The translations under genes and the position numbers were made by a program. The notes beneath the pieces are model-generated. The model did no database searches. It was not told where the DNA came from and saw only the letters and a list, made by a program, of their open reading frames with translations. Below, piece by piece: positions 47,833-59,619 of a stretch of 64,000 bases of DNA. How positions within the stretch are numbered: position 1 is the stretch's first letter; every line of letters begins with the position of its first letter. Source of the stretch: Gnetum montanum (Eukaryota; Streptophyta; Gnetopsida; Gnetales; Gnetaceae); contig MNCI01023457.1 in the NCBI GenBank assembly GCA_015680685.1, forward strand, positions 1,572,627 through 1,636,626, given 5' to 3'.

Positions 47833-48069
47833 AACTAAATGAAAACTCTTCCTTGAGTTCTTTTACAAAATTGGGAAGTTGTGGGATTACTAACTAACTT
47901 TCTCAAACAAAAAAAACTGACCGACATGACAAAAAATGGAGTGCCCAGGTATACAAATCAACACATTACAAAAAATGATGGTGTTTAGAACATAAAATTG
48001 AACACCATGACATGACTCTTCAAAATTAGACAACATGTTCCTTGATGGCATGAAGTTTAGTGTAGAAGA

Positions 48070-50904
48070 TTAGATGATCCCTGATGGTGGTGGCTCCTAA
48101 GGTTTCGAGAGACCTTCACTAGATTCAAGCATGGGTGATGGTCGAGGTAACTACGACTATCCTGATGCTACTACAACTTCAAGTGGGAGGTGGAAAGCAT
48201 TCAACCATACTTTCATTTTTTCCTCCTTACTTCTAGGATCATGCACCATCCATGTAACTTCACCAATGTGGGTCAAAATGGGCACATCCCAAGGACATGT
48301 GACTACTAGAAACAACTCCTTAGTGTTGATGAACCAAGCTACAAACTATTTGCATTCAATGTCAAATGCTCTAACTGCATCTTTTAGCTCCTAGTAGTCA
48401 TTCATCTGTTTGGCTAGGTTCTCAGCAATTTATCATTGATCTATGAACTGTGCTCTAAGAACTTCAAGTTCAACATTTGTAGTCTCAAGCATCTGCTTAG
48501 TGTCTTTGTGATGCTTCAATTTGACCTTGTATAACAAATACGAGCTAGCCACTTGTTTCTCAAACTCTAACTGTAGTCATCCAGTAGTCAGCATTACCAG
48601 ATTTATGTAATAGAGATTGGCCAACTCCATATATTTTGTCATTTCTTCTATTTGCAAATCCTTCAATCAAATCTCTACCTTGTTGTAGGCATTAATTCCA
48701 TCAACAATGCACTACCAAACCTCTCTTCCATGTTGGAGTTGTTGGAGGGATTCATTTATTCTTATCTTCATCATTTGGATGTGTTTCTCATTGACTTCCT
48801 TCTACAGGCCAACCTGGTCTCTATAGTGATTCTTCACTTTTCTAAACTTACAGACCTCATTCTTCTAGGTAGTGATCTCGATGGTAGACTTCTAGTGCAA
48901 GGTACTAACTTCATCCATTAATAGGTTCCAGTTCTCTATCGCCAATCTCCTCAATTCAATGTTTACCCTGGTAAGCTACTCCTACTATTGATGATTAAAT
49001 TCCTAAATTTGTTCCTTCTAAGCATCAACATTACGTAGGCAATGATTTTGGGTGGTCAAAGGTTCATTCTCCTAGAACATATCTACCAAGTCCTTCCAAA
49101 TTAAATACATTTTTACTTCAGCTATGAACTAGTTCAAGATGGCTATTACTGCCTCCTTTTCAACCTTCTAGAATTGTTCCTAAAGTTGTTTAAAACCTTC
49201 ATCTCTAGTTATTATTGGGATGAGGATCATAGGATCAGCAAGTCAGGCATGTAGTTCAGAAACCTCCATGGCTAAGTGTTGATTTCATTCTTGATTCTCT
49301 TAGAGTTGCCCCTCCAAAATGATGCATTTTCCCTTTGCATTTAGCAGCTCTAACAAGGTTGCAGTGATGTCTTCCAAAAAATTGAAGATATCTGGAATCA
49401 GTTGCCCAGTCCCCACTAGTTGATCCAGCAATTCTTCATGTTGGGCTATGTTCAACTTTCTGTTGACTATGCCTGCTGACATCTACATGTCTTCAAGTGC
49501 AGATACGTCTAGTATAGATGCCAACGGTGCATTCAGTTCTTCAACAACATATTCAACAACAACTTCAACCACTATTTCCTACCCTTGGTGCTGCATCACC
49601 AAGATAATTGCCCCTTTTCCTTCCTCCAAAAACACCAAGAAGGTGGTGGAATTCCCAAATATTTTTTGGAACAAATGGTGTTGAGATAGTAACACCATCA
49701 CCTACCAAGTGTTGGGATTCAACCTAGCAAGAAACTATGTTTGTTAAGTAGAGAAAATTGGTTCACCCCTCTCCATTTGGCTGACTATTTAGGCCACCTC
49801 ATTAAGGTGACCTATTGCTAGTTGATATAGAGATGAATCTACCCCACTCATTCTTGCACGTTTCTCTTGCTTACTCAAGAGCTATTCTCAAATTTTGCAC
49901 AGGTGCTCAATGGCCGCACAGGCTTCCAATGTTGTTTCTTGAGTGGATGGTAGTGGTAGTTCCTTCTCTTCTTGAGTCATTTTTGGCATCTTTTCTACCA
50001 TGAGGCCAAAGGAGCATGCTTGATTATATCATAGAGTAGCGGATGATACATTACCTTTTGCAAAGTTTTCAGATGAGGCATGAAAAGGGCAAGGTTTTCC
50101 TTCCACATTCATTTTCTTTGAAACACTTCTTGATCTCTAAGTAGATTATTTGTGGAAGGTTGATGGAAAATTTCCTACTTAGAGTGACACATGCTTGGGC
50201 AAAGAAAGTAGTCATCTTTCTTGGCCTTACCGTTGGATTGAGGTGATAGGCCACCATTTTAAAATAAATTTTCTTCATTAGTGTGAGCGACACTGTACTC
50301 CTTATGGTCAACCCTAAGTCCATTTCTTCTTGGCCTCAAGATCATCTTCCGTGGATAGTTCTACCAATTGTGTCTCGATGTTAGGCAACCCTAGTACCTG
50401 CGCAATAGCTTCTGCTAAGTAGGACACTTAAATGCTCTTAATTTTGACAATGGAACCTAGCCTTCGATTACTTTAGAAGAGATATATCTCTTTCATGTAC
50501 CATTTCCCACTAGATGAGATGACTGACCACATGGGCGAGGTTTTCACTTGTGTTTTGAAATCTACTAGAGCATGCTCTAGGAATGGCCTAAAGTTTATTT
50601 CTTGAACAACTGATCGTTAAATCTCTTGGAACCAGATGATGTGAAGGAAGGCTTGAGTCAAAGTAACTTCAAGCCTTGGCATGAGTCTAGGAACTTCTCC
50701 TCATTATGATTATTCTATGGACACTTCTTCTTCTAGAATCTATTAGATAGATTCCACTTTGGGCTCCTAATGAAGAGGTCCAATTGCATGGGTTACCTCT
50801 GGTGGTTCTTGAGCTTCTTCTTGTTGGCCCCTTCTAGCTCTAGGTCACTTCTCCTTTGGTTAATAAGGTTCTCCTTCCTATGGGTGTTTCTATTTTGGTG
50901 TCAT
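48070..50904 (-). pseudogene. Third ORF of element C, env position, coiled-coil protein (945 codons)
   Basis: From the ATG at 50902-50904 to the TAA at 48070-48072 is 2835 bases, exactly 945 codons, with internal stops. The N-terminal third has WYMKEIYLF, IYFKMVAYHLNPTVRPRKMT, FAQACVTLSRKFSINLPQII and NECGRKTLPFSCLI, resembling the putative plant transposon protein domain (from memory). The centre reads LNIAQHEELLDQLVGTGQLI and LLELLNAKGKCIILEGQL, and the C-terminal half is coiled-coil-like (YKVKLKHHKDTKQMLETTN). It ends near LNAFHLPLEVVVASG. The 84-residue open piece at 50069-50323 matches the 68-residue piece at 18519-18725 of element D. Role unknown. Confidence 0.7.
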
Positions 50905-51226
50905 CTATAATCATAATGAGATCATGGGTTAGCAATCATTTTGTAACTTAAAGTAATTAGGATACCTTTATCTCTTAAGAATAGTTACACTTTGACTAAG
51001 TTGTAATTATGGCTGATTTAATTACTCCAATTATGATTTTGTTCATGTGTTATTATTAATAAATCATCCCAAAGGTTGTTGTAAGGGTTAACTATCAAAA
51101 AAATTTATGTTTATATGTTGTTAAGGTTATTAATCCTTTCGGGGAGTTAGAAAAATTCCCCAAAAAATTTCATTAATTTTTCATCGAAAACCTTATGGTT
51201 TGTGGTCCCCACTATAAAGAGCTTAC
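50905..51226 (-). other. Likely leader intron upstream of the third ORF of element C
   Basis: The donor reads CAAAG/GTAAGCTC and the acceptor GATTATAG/ATG. Both sites are kept in element D although the intron body has diverged. The acceptor ends exactly at the start codon. Confidence 0.55.
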
Positions 51227-51352
51227 CTTTGATAACTACAAGATCAAAAAATGGAGTGATTTGAACAAATGGTTGGGAAGTTATGGGCTCTAAAAAATTA
51301 CAAAAACTCCCCGTGTGTTATGAGGCAAATGTCAAAATTCCTAAGTGCACAG

Positions 51353-51364
51353 TGGTATATATAG
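51353..51364 (-). promoter_or_regulatory. TATA-like site upstream of the third ORF of element C
   Basis: The palindromic TATA motif CCTATATATACC lies about 130 bases upstream of the splice donor. The adjoining TTGTGTCAATGAGGCCTC is also found in the LTR U3 next to its TATA box (47673-47690), so this looks like a copy of the LTR promoter module. Confidence 0.45.
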
Positions 51365-51407
51365 GATGTAAGCATTGTGTCAATGAGGCCTCATTAACAT
51401 AGTTAGT

Positions 51408-51433
51408 TATGTTGACAAGGCCTTGTCAACATA
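51408..51433. repeat. Perfect 26 bp palindrome upstream of the third ORF
   Basis: Thirteen bases (TATGTTGACAAGG) are followed directly by their exact reverse complement. It lies about 45 bases upstream (minus sense) of the TATA-like site and shares its GACAAGGCCT core with the LTR U3. Confidence 0.9.
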
Positions 51434-51439
51434 GTTGTT

Positions 51440-52249
51440 GACCTCCATAGATTATTATTGACTTTGGTCAAACTTGCAAAATACAAAGAATTTTTGAATG
51501 AAATTGGGGTCAAATGAGAGCTCAAAAGGCTAGGAACAATATGAAAACATAAGAAGAGGACGTTGAAGCTCATAAATTTTGAAAAAAGGAGAAAAATGAT
51601 TTGGGGGATGAATGAAATAAAAGATTAAGGAGCACTAAGAAAAATACATAATGGAATATGTGAAAGATAGGATTGTGGCAATGTCAAAGGTAAGGAACCT
51701 TAACTACCCAAACCAAAAGCTATGCAAGTGGGTCCTCCCCATAGCAAGCTCATGCCCTTGTTGCCCTTGCATAACTTCAACTATGGAGTTTGTAGGCCCC
51801 ATAGTCAATTTAATGATTATGAAAAGTTAAGGACCAACTAAAAAGGATCTACTTAATAATTCAAACACATTAGACCAAGACATAGAGCATAACATAGAAC
51901 ACAACAAAGAGGTGAGTTATGGTAGCATGGATGGATGATAGCGAAAGTGGAATGGAGTTTCGAATTAAGGTCATAAGAAGTCCCTTGTGAAATTTGTATT
52001 TAAAATGACCTAGGAAGGATTCAAAAGATTTGTAAAGGGTGTGATTTCAAGGGGATTCAATACTCTTTGGACTCTTCTACTTTCTTGAGTGCTTGAGTGT
52101 TTTTCATAGACTTCTTACCGTTCCATTCCAACCACTGATAGGAAGTCAAAAAAAGTTTTTGCATGGTGTGGTTCACATAAAAAAATGATGGAAATTCAAA
52201 GCACATCACTTAAACACAATAAATAAATAAGTCCTTGCATGGTAGATGG
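51440..52249. other. Spacer of element C between integrase and third ORF
   Basis: No ORF is convincing. It aligns with element D up to about 52020; 52040-52180 matches 20690-20830 in inverted orientation. The C-terminal end of the integrase seen in element D (21360-21670) is missing here. Confidence 0.6.
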
Positions 52250-52579
52250 TTAATGGTCCTAGGGTTGATTATCAATTTTCATCTAGCACATTCAAGTTGA
52301 TTAATCTTTCTTTCTATGCTAGACTTACATCAAGATTCAAATCATAGGCTTTTAAGAGTGTACAGATCTCAGACTGAATTAGAAGCATTGGAAGTTTTCT
52401 ATACACTAACTCATAGGAAGAATAGCCAATAGGAAGTTTCCATGTTGAACGATAAGCCTAGAGGGCATCATTAAGTTTTGCACTCCAATCTTTTCTATAT
52501 TTACTAATGGTCCACCTTAGTATTTTTGTGATCTCCTAGTTAGTTACCTCTACTTGACCGTTGGCTTGGGGGTGGTAAG
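52250..52579 (-). pseudogene. Integrase of element C, 3' part, left of the nested insertion
   Basis: In minus sense it reads HPQANGQVEVTN, which keeps the catalytic Glu, then ITKILRWTISKYRKDWSAKL and AYRSTWKLPIGYSSYELVY. It continues directly from the piece at 63444-63696 when element K and one GTAAG copy are ignored. The frame has stops at a Trp and at an Arg position and is truncated near 52250. Confidence 0.8.
52575..52579. other. Target-site duplication of element K, left copy (GTAAG)
   Basis: GTAAG directly precedes the LTR terminus at 52580 and recurs at 63439-63443 directly after the other LTR. Confidence 0.9.
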
Positions 52580-55528
52580 TATTAGCGACCGTTTGGGACA
52601 TGACCACCAACGAGTGTCCTTGAACAGGATTTAGGTGCTTGCTGGTCTCTGGCAACACCAAGGCCCAGATACCTCCAAATAGACTTAGTAGTTAATGTGA
52701 GTATGTGTCTATGCTGTTGCGGTGTGCGGTTGTAAAATATGAAATGATTGCGTTGTGTGTAAACTACAAATGACTTATATTAAAGAGATTCAGCCAACTT
52801 TGCCAAGTACCATGAGTTGTTGAGAGTTCCTATTATGTTCAATTGCCTAGTCTATGTGGTCTTTATAATACCTACTTGTAACAAATAAAATTTTGCAAAA
52901 ACATTTGAGCACAACTCTGCAAATCTACTTCTAATTTTCCCCAGAGAAAGAGATAGTTCCACAAGAAAACTAGAAATAGAGTAAGATTCAATGGAAATAG
53001 ACAGAAAAGAAAGACGATTTGTGTAGACCTCAAATATTTAAACAAGATAAAATGATATGAGTAAACACTTCGCAATAAAGCTATCCCAAATTCAATATCT
53101 ATGAATTTTTCAAACTTCCAAGGCTCAAATAAGCAATTTCTTCAAGACAATCCTACTATGTTACCAAAAAATTTCTACGTAAACTATCACGTATGAGACT
53201 CCATTTTGGCTAGATAATGGATGTCAACAATTGCATTCAACAGAACCTTCAAAAGACTTGACAATCTCTGATTGAAATACCACGGAGATTCACTTTAAAG
53301 ATAAAAAGAAGCTATTCTAGTTCCATCAAAATACCAAATATTTTCTAAATCCTCTTGACTATTGAATCGTTCAACAGCATGACTACAAGCAGAGGCTCTC
53401 TTAGAATGATATCAATAGCAATTCTTATATGTTGCACAATAACCAAATTTACTACTATAATGCTCTTAAGGCTTTCAAACCCAAGCTCTTCTATGGCAAA
53501 ATTTTAACAGAAATTTTCTATCGGGCAACAAGAACAATAAGAGCAATCTAAAAATCCAAAAATTACTTGCCAAGGATGATACTATCTAAACCACTAGCTA
53601 AACAATTTAAACAAAATAAAAAACAATAAGAATAACTCACAGGACTATGACAAAGAGGCTGAAATCTTTTCTTTAGCCAGTCATCCTACAAGCAATCTTT
53701 CACAATGTGTGATCCCAAGTGTGTGATCCCGAGTCTTCCAAAGTGTGTGATGTGGGACCTCTTCAGTCTCTTACCCTTGAAGCCTTTTTATAGCATTCAA
53801 AAGGTAGTTACATACTCAAAAATATCTTAACTAATGTCTCTCCCAAGTAACTTTCCCAATAAGTTAGGAAGTATTGACTTAGGAAGTTAGGAAGTTAGGA
53901 GAAATATTGCAAATATTGCTTTTATGAATAATAAAAAATAAATCTAATAGCTCCATATGATTGTTATTTTCATTTTTATTTGTTTAGAATTTTTAAGTTT
54001 TGAATACTATTTAAGCCCTGGTTTATGAACAAGGTGGTGGTAAAAAGATAATACAATATCCACCTTGGTGTAGACATTGGTGGTAGCCGTAGCCAATCCG
54101 TGTAAACTTATATTAATAAATTATCTGCATTTGCACTCATGTAGAAGTGGATGGAAATAGAATTTTAAATCCAAAATATGAGGTCCAAATGTGAAGGTGC
54201 CAAGCCTAGAATTGCCAGCAAACATTTCCAAATTATCCTACCCTGCAAAAAAATCGTTATCAACCGCCACTATGGAAGAAGGCTCTGCTGCTGCATCCAG
54301 CATCGTTGTTGTGTAGTGTTCAGTTGCTGGAGAGCTAGTGGTGTGGGAGCATCTACAATCAGCATTTGTCTCCAGCAGAGAATAGGCACCTTCCTTGTCC
54401 TTGGGAACGCTCAGTATTTTCTACATATTATTGCCCACAACCGCAGGCACAGGCACAGGCACTGTAGAGGAGATAATATGGACCTCTTGCTTGGTTTCTC
54501 GCACTGCTGATCCACACAGTATAACTACCAATGTGGCACTTAGGGTATTGAAATACCAGTAACGTGGGAAGCATGGCAGCGTTTGCGATGTTGGTGATGT
54601 TGCCGCCATGCATCAGTATCCACAACATAATTTCTGCTGTGACTACTGAACAATGATGCCCCTTTTTTGAAACCTACTCGCACATCCATTATCGAGTGTT
54701 GTGTCCATCGCTTGTGTTTTAGCCTTGTTTCGCTTGTTGGATTTTGCTGCAACCTGTTACTTCACAAAACCTATTAAACTACCTACTGTTACATGCCTTG
54801 GCCATGAAATTAGGGTTCACGAATGTGATGGTTACAGATTCATCATTTATCAGTATATCAAAATAGAGAAACTGAACCTTGTGTGGCAAGCATTTGACGA
54901 AATTCCCAAGTGAAATATGAGGTTATTATGGCGGTTCTTAGCATTTTTTTACCGACAAGCATAGCTTTCATAATTTCACTTTTGGTTACCATATTGATAA
55001 GAACCACAACGCCGCTTTCAGAATAAGCATACTGTCTTTCCAGCTTCTAAAAAATGTTCCCTAATGCCTGAACTATGCCACATTATAATACAAGATGTGC
55101 CTCTATTTCTAAGATTATTTATCACGGTACATAGCCTCTATCTCTGTTCATTGATTTCAAATGAATCTGGCCTGGCCTGCGTGAAAATTAGGACCGATCC
55201 TATCTCCATTAATATTTATCATCAATATACTTGTGTGACCAAGCCATGTATATTTCCACGTCCACCACCACCACTGAACCATCTTTGAGCTCATAAACTG
55301 GTTGAATTAAACCTTTTCTAAATGTCCTCCCAATAAGCATCGCATAAATATGCCAGAATATTGGACTCTTTGGTCGATGTATAAGGTAAAAAAAATATGT
55401 GTTTCATCACCGCATAACTTGTATGAATCTTTAGTAAATTCAAGCATATATATTTTTATTCTCCTTCTATTTCCTTTTAAAACAGACTAAAACTCTTGTT
55501 CCATGAAATGGCTAGAAATATACCAACA
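52580..55528 (-). repeat. 3' LTR of element K
   Basis: 2949 bp. In plus order it begins TATTAGCGACCG, a mutated form of TGTTGGCGACCG, and ends ATACCAACA. It aligns with 60689-63438 throughout. The counterpart of the other LTR's 152-codon ORF (54152-54609) is interrupted here by a stop. Confidence 0.92.
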
Positions 55529-55541
55529 TTTCCGCCCCTTT
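55529..55541 (-). other. Polypurine tract of element K
   Basis: The minus strand reads AAAGGGGCGGAAA and is directly followed by the LTR start TGTTGGTATA. Confidence 0.85.
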
Positions 55542-55725
55542 AAAACTTAAAGAAACTTATGCAGCCCCATTTTAAAACCGAAACATACTGAGACTTTCAT
55601 TGAATTTTTACAACTAAATAGAAATATTTTTTTTGAGGAAAATTCCCATTTAACATAAGGTGTGATGGGACAAAAACCTCATTCCTAAGCAAAATCAAAC
55701 TGTACATTATCAAGTCCTTCATGAA

Positions 55726-56238
55726 CTATTCTTGGGATGGAAACTGAATTGTAAGGGTTACCCTAGTGAGAATCCTCATCTCCCTAACTGTTTCATAGGA
55801 AATTTCAGATGTGATGAAGGTAGTTCTATTGTTCTCTAGCTTGGTGGAGCTCTCACCTTGATCTACTGGAGCTTTCTCTTCAGCACTTTTCTCATTTTCT
55901 TTTTCAGAGGAGCTCTTCTGTTCTTCTCCATTAGGTCCTTCATTTTCCTCTTAGAAGACAAAAGCTTCTGCCCATTCCCATGATGACTCTTCATTGGTTG
56001 GTTGCTCTTCTTCTTTTTCTTCTTCTTTGGAGAAATCTTGATATCGCCCCCAAACATTGGACTCCATCTCCAAACCTCTAGTGAGAAAAGAAAATTCATC
56101 GAACAACCAAGCCATAAAAGGAAACTCTTTTGGAGCTCCACAAGATCTAGCCTTTAGGTAAGCCTTCAATACATGCTTAGGGCAACATCCCATCACATAT
56201 GGAATAAAAGGCTTTCTCATTGCTCTACCAAACTCCAT
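55726..56238 (-). pseudogene. Small acidic ORF between INT and 3' LTR of element K
   Basis: From the ATG at 56236-56238 to the TAG at 55726-55728 is 171 codons, with one internal stop after residue 95. It begins MEFGRAMRKPFIPYVMGCCP and contains WLFDEFSFL, then strongly acidic low-complexity stretches (SKEEEKEEEQPTNEE and EKENEKSAEEK). It lies in sense, 380 bases beyond the end of pol. I recognise no domain. An extra ORF in this place is known in several OTA elements, but I cannot match this one. Confidence 0.55.
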
Positions 56239-56619
56239 CTCCCTATTTCAAATTAGCTCTCTCTTAATTTCCCTACTCAACTTGAATTGAAAGATGATGA
56301 AATCTTAGGCAACCTAACCCTCTTTTTATAGGTATAAAAAATTTGAAATTCCCCCCAAGAATCTTCAACCAAGTTTCCTTCTTTTTGGGCATTCTAACCA
56401 TTTGTCACAATCCTCACCAAGTAGTGGATGAGTCACCTTCTGCACTTGTCACAATTGTAGATTTCCACTTGTTTCACTTGTAGGCTTCCACTTGCCTCAC
56501 TTGAAGGAAAATTATTTTCTAATCTAAATAAAGCATAATTAAACATATTAATTGATACTATATTCCTAGTAATATTTACCTAATAGTATATACATATATT
56601 ATTTTTTGCAAGGACATCT

Positions 56620-57700
56620 TTAACCTTTATGCAATTGTCCCAAATAATGTTTTATATGCAAAACATTATATGGAAATTGCAATTCCATGCCATCCAAAGT
56701 TGATAACTTGTAAGTATCCTCTGACAATTGCTTTGTAATTTGAAAGGGACCAATCCATGTCAGGGTAAAATTATTTGGTTTCTTCATATTCCATAATAGG
56801 AAAAGGTCCCCTATGTTGAAAGTTCTTTTCAGAGCTTTCCTATCAAACCATCTTTTAACTTGAGAGGTATTCTGTAACAAATTATCCTTTGCTTTATCTA
56901 CTTCAGCTTTTCTTTTAATAAGCAAATTCATGAAACTTCTATCTTTATCAGTATTTTCACTATATCTTTGTACAAATTCAGAAGCTGAGCTTACAATCTT
57001 GTTTGTAATTCTTGCCAGAAAACCATAAACTAAGTTATATGGTGATGTCCCGATAGCTTTCTTAAATCTAATTCAATCTGACCATAATGCGGATTGTGGG
57101 TAATCGATCCAATTTCCTAGATTCCCATCCATCGATTTCTTGATATAAGCAATAAGCTTGTTATTGGTGGATTTTGCTAGGCCATTTCCTTGAGGATAAT
57201 AATTTGATGAGGAAAATAAGAAAATGGATTTTTCAGATGCCCATTGGATAAACTCTTCGGATTTGAAGACGGGTCCATTGTCTGACACTAACACTTCAGG
57301 TAGACCAAATCTACTTAGAATATGGTCCTCTAGAAACTTAATCACATCTAATGTTGAACTTCCTCTTAGAGCCTTTGCTTCAAACCATTTAGTAAAATAA
57401 TCAATAGCTATGAGAATAAACTTGTGCCCAGCTCTTGAAGGAGTAATTGTACCAATAAAATCCAAACCCCATTGCTGAAATGGTCTATCTACAACAACTG
57501 GCTTTAAAGGGGCTCTAGCCCTTCTAATCTTGGGTCCATGAATTTGACATTTATAGAATTTTTAAATCTTTGAACTAATGTCTTGATACATGGAAGGCCA
57601 ATAATATCCATATCAAAGTATATGTTGCATAGTCGATTTAGGGGATTCATAAAATAAATTCAAATGGTCATGAAATTATTCCAAAATAAAACTAATTTGA
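56620..57700 (-). pseudogene. Integrase of element K, nearly complete but mutated
   Basis: In minus sense: a finger region (YESPKSTMQHIL.YGYYWPSM, CQIHGPK), WGLDFIGTITPS, AIDYFTKWFEAKAL (first Asp), VLVSDNGPVF (second Asp), then YYPQGNGLAKSTNN, where Lys replaces the catalytic Glu (usually NGLAESTNK). The C-terminal domain follows (RKALKRTFNIGDLFLLWNM, FTLTWIGPFQI), ending HYLGQLHKG at the stop at 56620. Stops occur after LWSD at 57073 and in the finger. The YNLVYG segment is typical of the Tat type. Confidence 0.88.
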
Positions 57701-58551
57701 TCATCATGAACACATTCCAATAGAACTCCCCGAAAATCCTTCCTGTATAATATACCATCTTTAACAAAAAATCTTCGTGCTCTTTTGAAGAAAGCTCTCT
57801 TTTGACTTGCAGTTAAATTATTTGGGATTTTCCTTGTATTAAGAAATTTGAGAATTTCATCATACCAATTCTCTTCATGGGTGTCAAGTGTGCATACTTC
57901 ACTTTCTCTAGTCATTAACTTAGCTAATCTCATTCCCTTAATTATTTTGCATATTTCTAATGAAAATCTAAAACTTTGTAATTTTATAAGCCATTCTCCT
58001 CTTTTCAATCCAATCTCATTTTGGGATAGGAATAGCTTGACTGTGGGTTCAATTAGCATAATATGGACTAATGAACTTTCCAAATAATATTTAAAATGAT
58101 GAAGTGCTGTGATGACTGCAAAAGCTTGTTTCTCTAAGTCTGAATAATTTAACTCTGAACCTTTCAACTGATACCCGAAAAATCCAATTGGTTCATCTTG
58201 ACCTTCACTATCCCTTTGTGTCAAAAAGGCAGCGATAGAATCGTTCGAAGAAAAAGAATATAACCAAAAATCTTCTTTAAGCCTAGGCTTTACCAAATAT
58301 GAAGCGTCTTGTATAGCAATTTTAACTTTTGATAAAGCTCTCTCTGACTCTGGTGTTTTCTCTACTTGGACATCCTTGTTTAGCATATGCATCAAAGGCT
58401 TGGTAATTTCAGTAAACCCGAGGATGAACGTTTTTACAAAATTAATCTTCCAAAAGAAAGATCTAAGAGATTTCTTACTTGTGGGATGCTCAATATTCTG
58501 TACTGCTTGAATTTGGGAATTGTCTATGGCAATCCCTTCTTGACATATCAC
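57701..58551 (-). pseudogene. Native (retroviral-type) RNase H of element K, catalytic residues changed
   Basis: This lies in one 291-codon open frame (57676-58551). After the connection (IAIDNSQIQAVQNIEHPTSK) comes FWLYSFSSNDSIAAFLTQRD, GFFGYQLKGSELNYSDLEKQ and HIMLIEPTVKLFLSQNE. The first catalytic Asp is replaced in YSFSSND (usually DAS or DHS in the family) and the third is Glu or missing in MLIEPTV (usually TDH). Only the Glu of DLEKQA is clear. Such decay of the native domain is known in Tat elements that carry a second RNase H. Confidence 0.8.
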
Positions 58552-59040
58552 ATGGCCTAATAAACTTCCAGATTTAACCTCGAAGATATACTTAGGATTT
58601 AACGAAATACCAAAATCACGACATCTATTAAAAACTTGCTAGAGATGATCAATATGATCTTCTTTTTTCTTTGAGAATATTGTAATATCATCCAAATAAA
58701 CCACCACGAATTTACCTAATAAATCCTTGAATGCTAAATCCATTGCTCTTTGAAAAGTAGCTCCAGCATTTGACAATCCAAATGGCATTCTTTGGTAGGA
58801 AAAAGTTCCCCATTTGGTGATAAATGATATTTTGTATCTATCATTCTTATCTACCATAATTTGATTATAACCTGAGAAACCATCTAAGAAAGAGTATACT
58901 TGACAATCTGAGACTTTAATCAGCATCTCATTAATTCTTGGAAGTGGATACTTATCCTTTTTTGATGCATCATTCAGATTTCTAAAGTCTACACAAAGCC
59001 TTATATCACCATTTTTCTTCCTCACGAGAATAAGATTAGA
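58552..59040 (-). pseudogene. Reverse transcriptase of element K
   Basis: The 58639-59025 open piece encodes 128 residues covering most of the palm: RKKNGDIRLCVDFRNLND, YPLPRINEML, YSFLDGFSGYNQIMVD and FVVVYLDDITIFSKK. The YLDD catalytic aspartates are intact. A stop separates it from the connection at 58638 and another from the upstream linker at 59070, so the polyprotein frame is broken but the domain is well kept. Confidence 0.9.
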
Positions 59041-59073
59041 AAGCCATGTTGAATATTGTACTAAATATATGAT

Positions 59074-59511
59074 TCATGCTTGCAACAACTTCTTGATTTT
59101 GGCTTCCATAGCTAGTTCAAATGATGGATTAAATTTCCTTTGTTTTTGCTTGACTATTTTGCAACCTTCTATTAAAGGGATCTTATGTGTCATCACATCT
59201 TGCCTAAAATCTTTAAGATCATCATAGGACCAAGCAAAATTATCCAAATTATCTCTTAGACATGTTAACAAGTTTTTCTTGAAATTCGAATCTCTTTCCT
59301 TTGTAACATTCAATATCTTTGGCATCTTGTCTAATCCAAAATTCACTATCTCGAAACCTTGATTATCTAGGTTTTGTATATCCTTTCCAATAAGTAATTT
59401 TTTCTCAAACTCATGTTCCAATTCAATCATCCTTTTTGGAATGAAATTAGCTTTGGAGTTTGATGACGTTTCAGGTATCACTTGACCTTCAAATTCTTGT
59501 TTGTTTTTCAT
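59074..59511 (-). pseudogene. Linker between the second RNase H and RT of element K
   Basis: A 145-residue open piece. Its C-terminal part (NFAWSYDDLKDFRQDVMTHK then IVKQKQRKFNPSFELAMEAK) is the segment directly before RT in OTA polyproteins (usually ...FAWSYEDMPGL....HKLN). The N-terminal part is charged and not recognised. Confidence 0.75.
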
Positions 59512-59619
59512 AAATCTTAGTAGTTGATCGTCATCTTCAAATACTTGTAAATGTCTTATATTATCTGGTACTGATGGCTAATGTTCTTCTTCAACCATTA
59601 CATCTTTGTAACTTTCTAA

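Noticed and set aside
48131-48394. 87-codon plus-strand ORF starting MGDGRGNYDYPDATT
   Set aside because: Lies opposite the C-terminal part of the third ORF of element C, which aligns with two other copies; a shadow.
54178-54510. 110-codon plus-strand ORF in the 3' LTR of element K
   Set aside because: Antisense to the U3 frame and not open in the sister LTR.
55064-55288. 74-codon plus-strand ORF present in both LTRs of element K (also 62974-63198)
   Set aside because: Kept in both copies, but the LTRs are about 95% identical, so survival of a short frame is expected by chance; no recognisable domain.
57848-58087. 79-codon plus-strand ORF
   Set aside because: Antisense shadow of the long open RNase H frame of element K.
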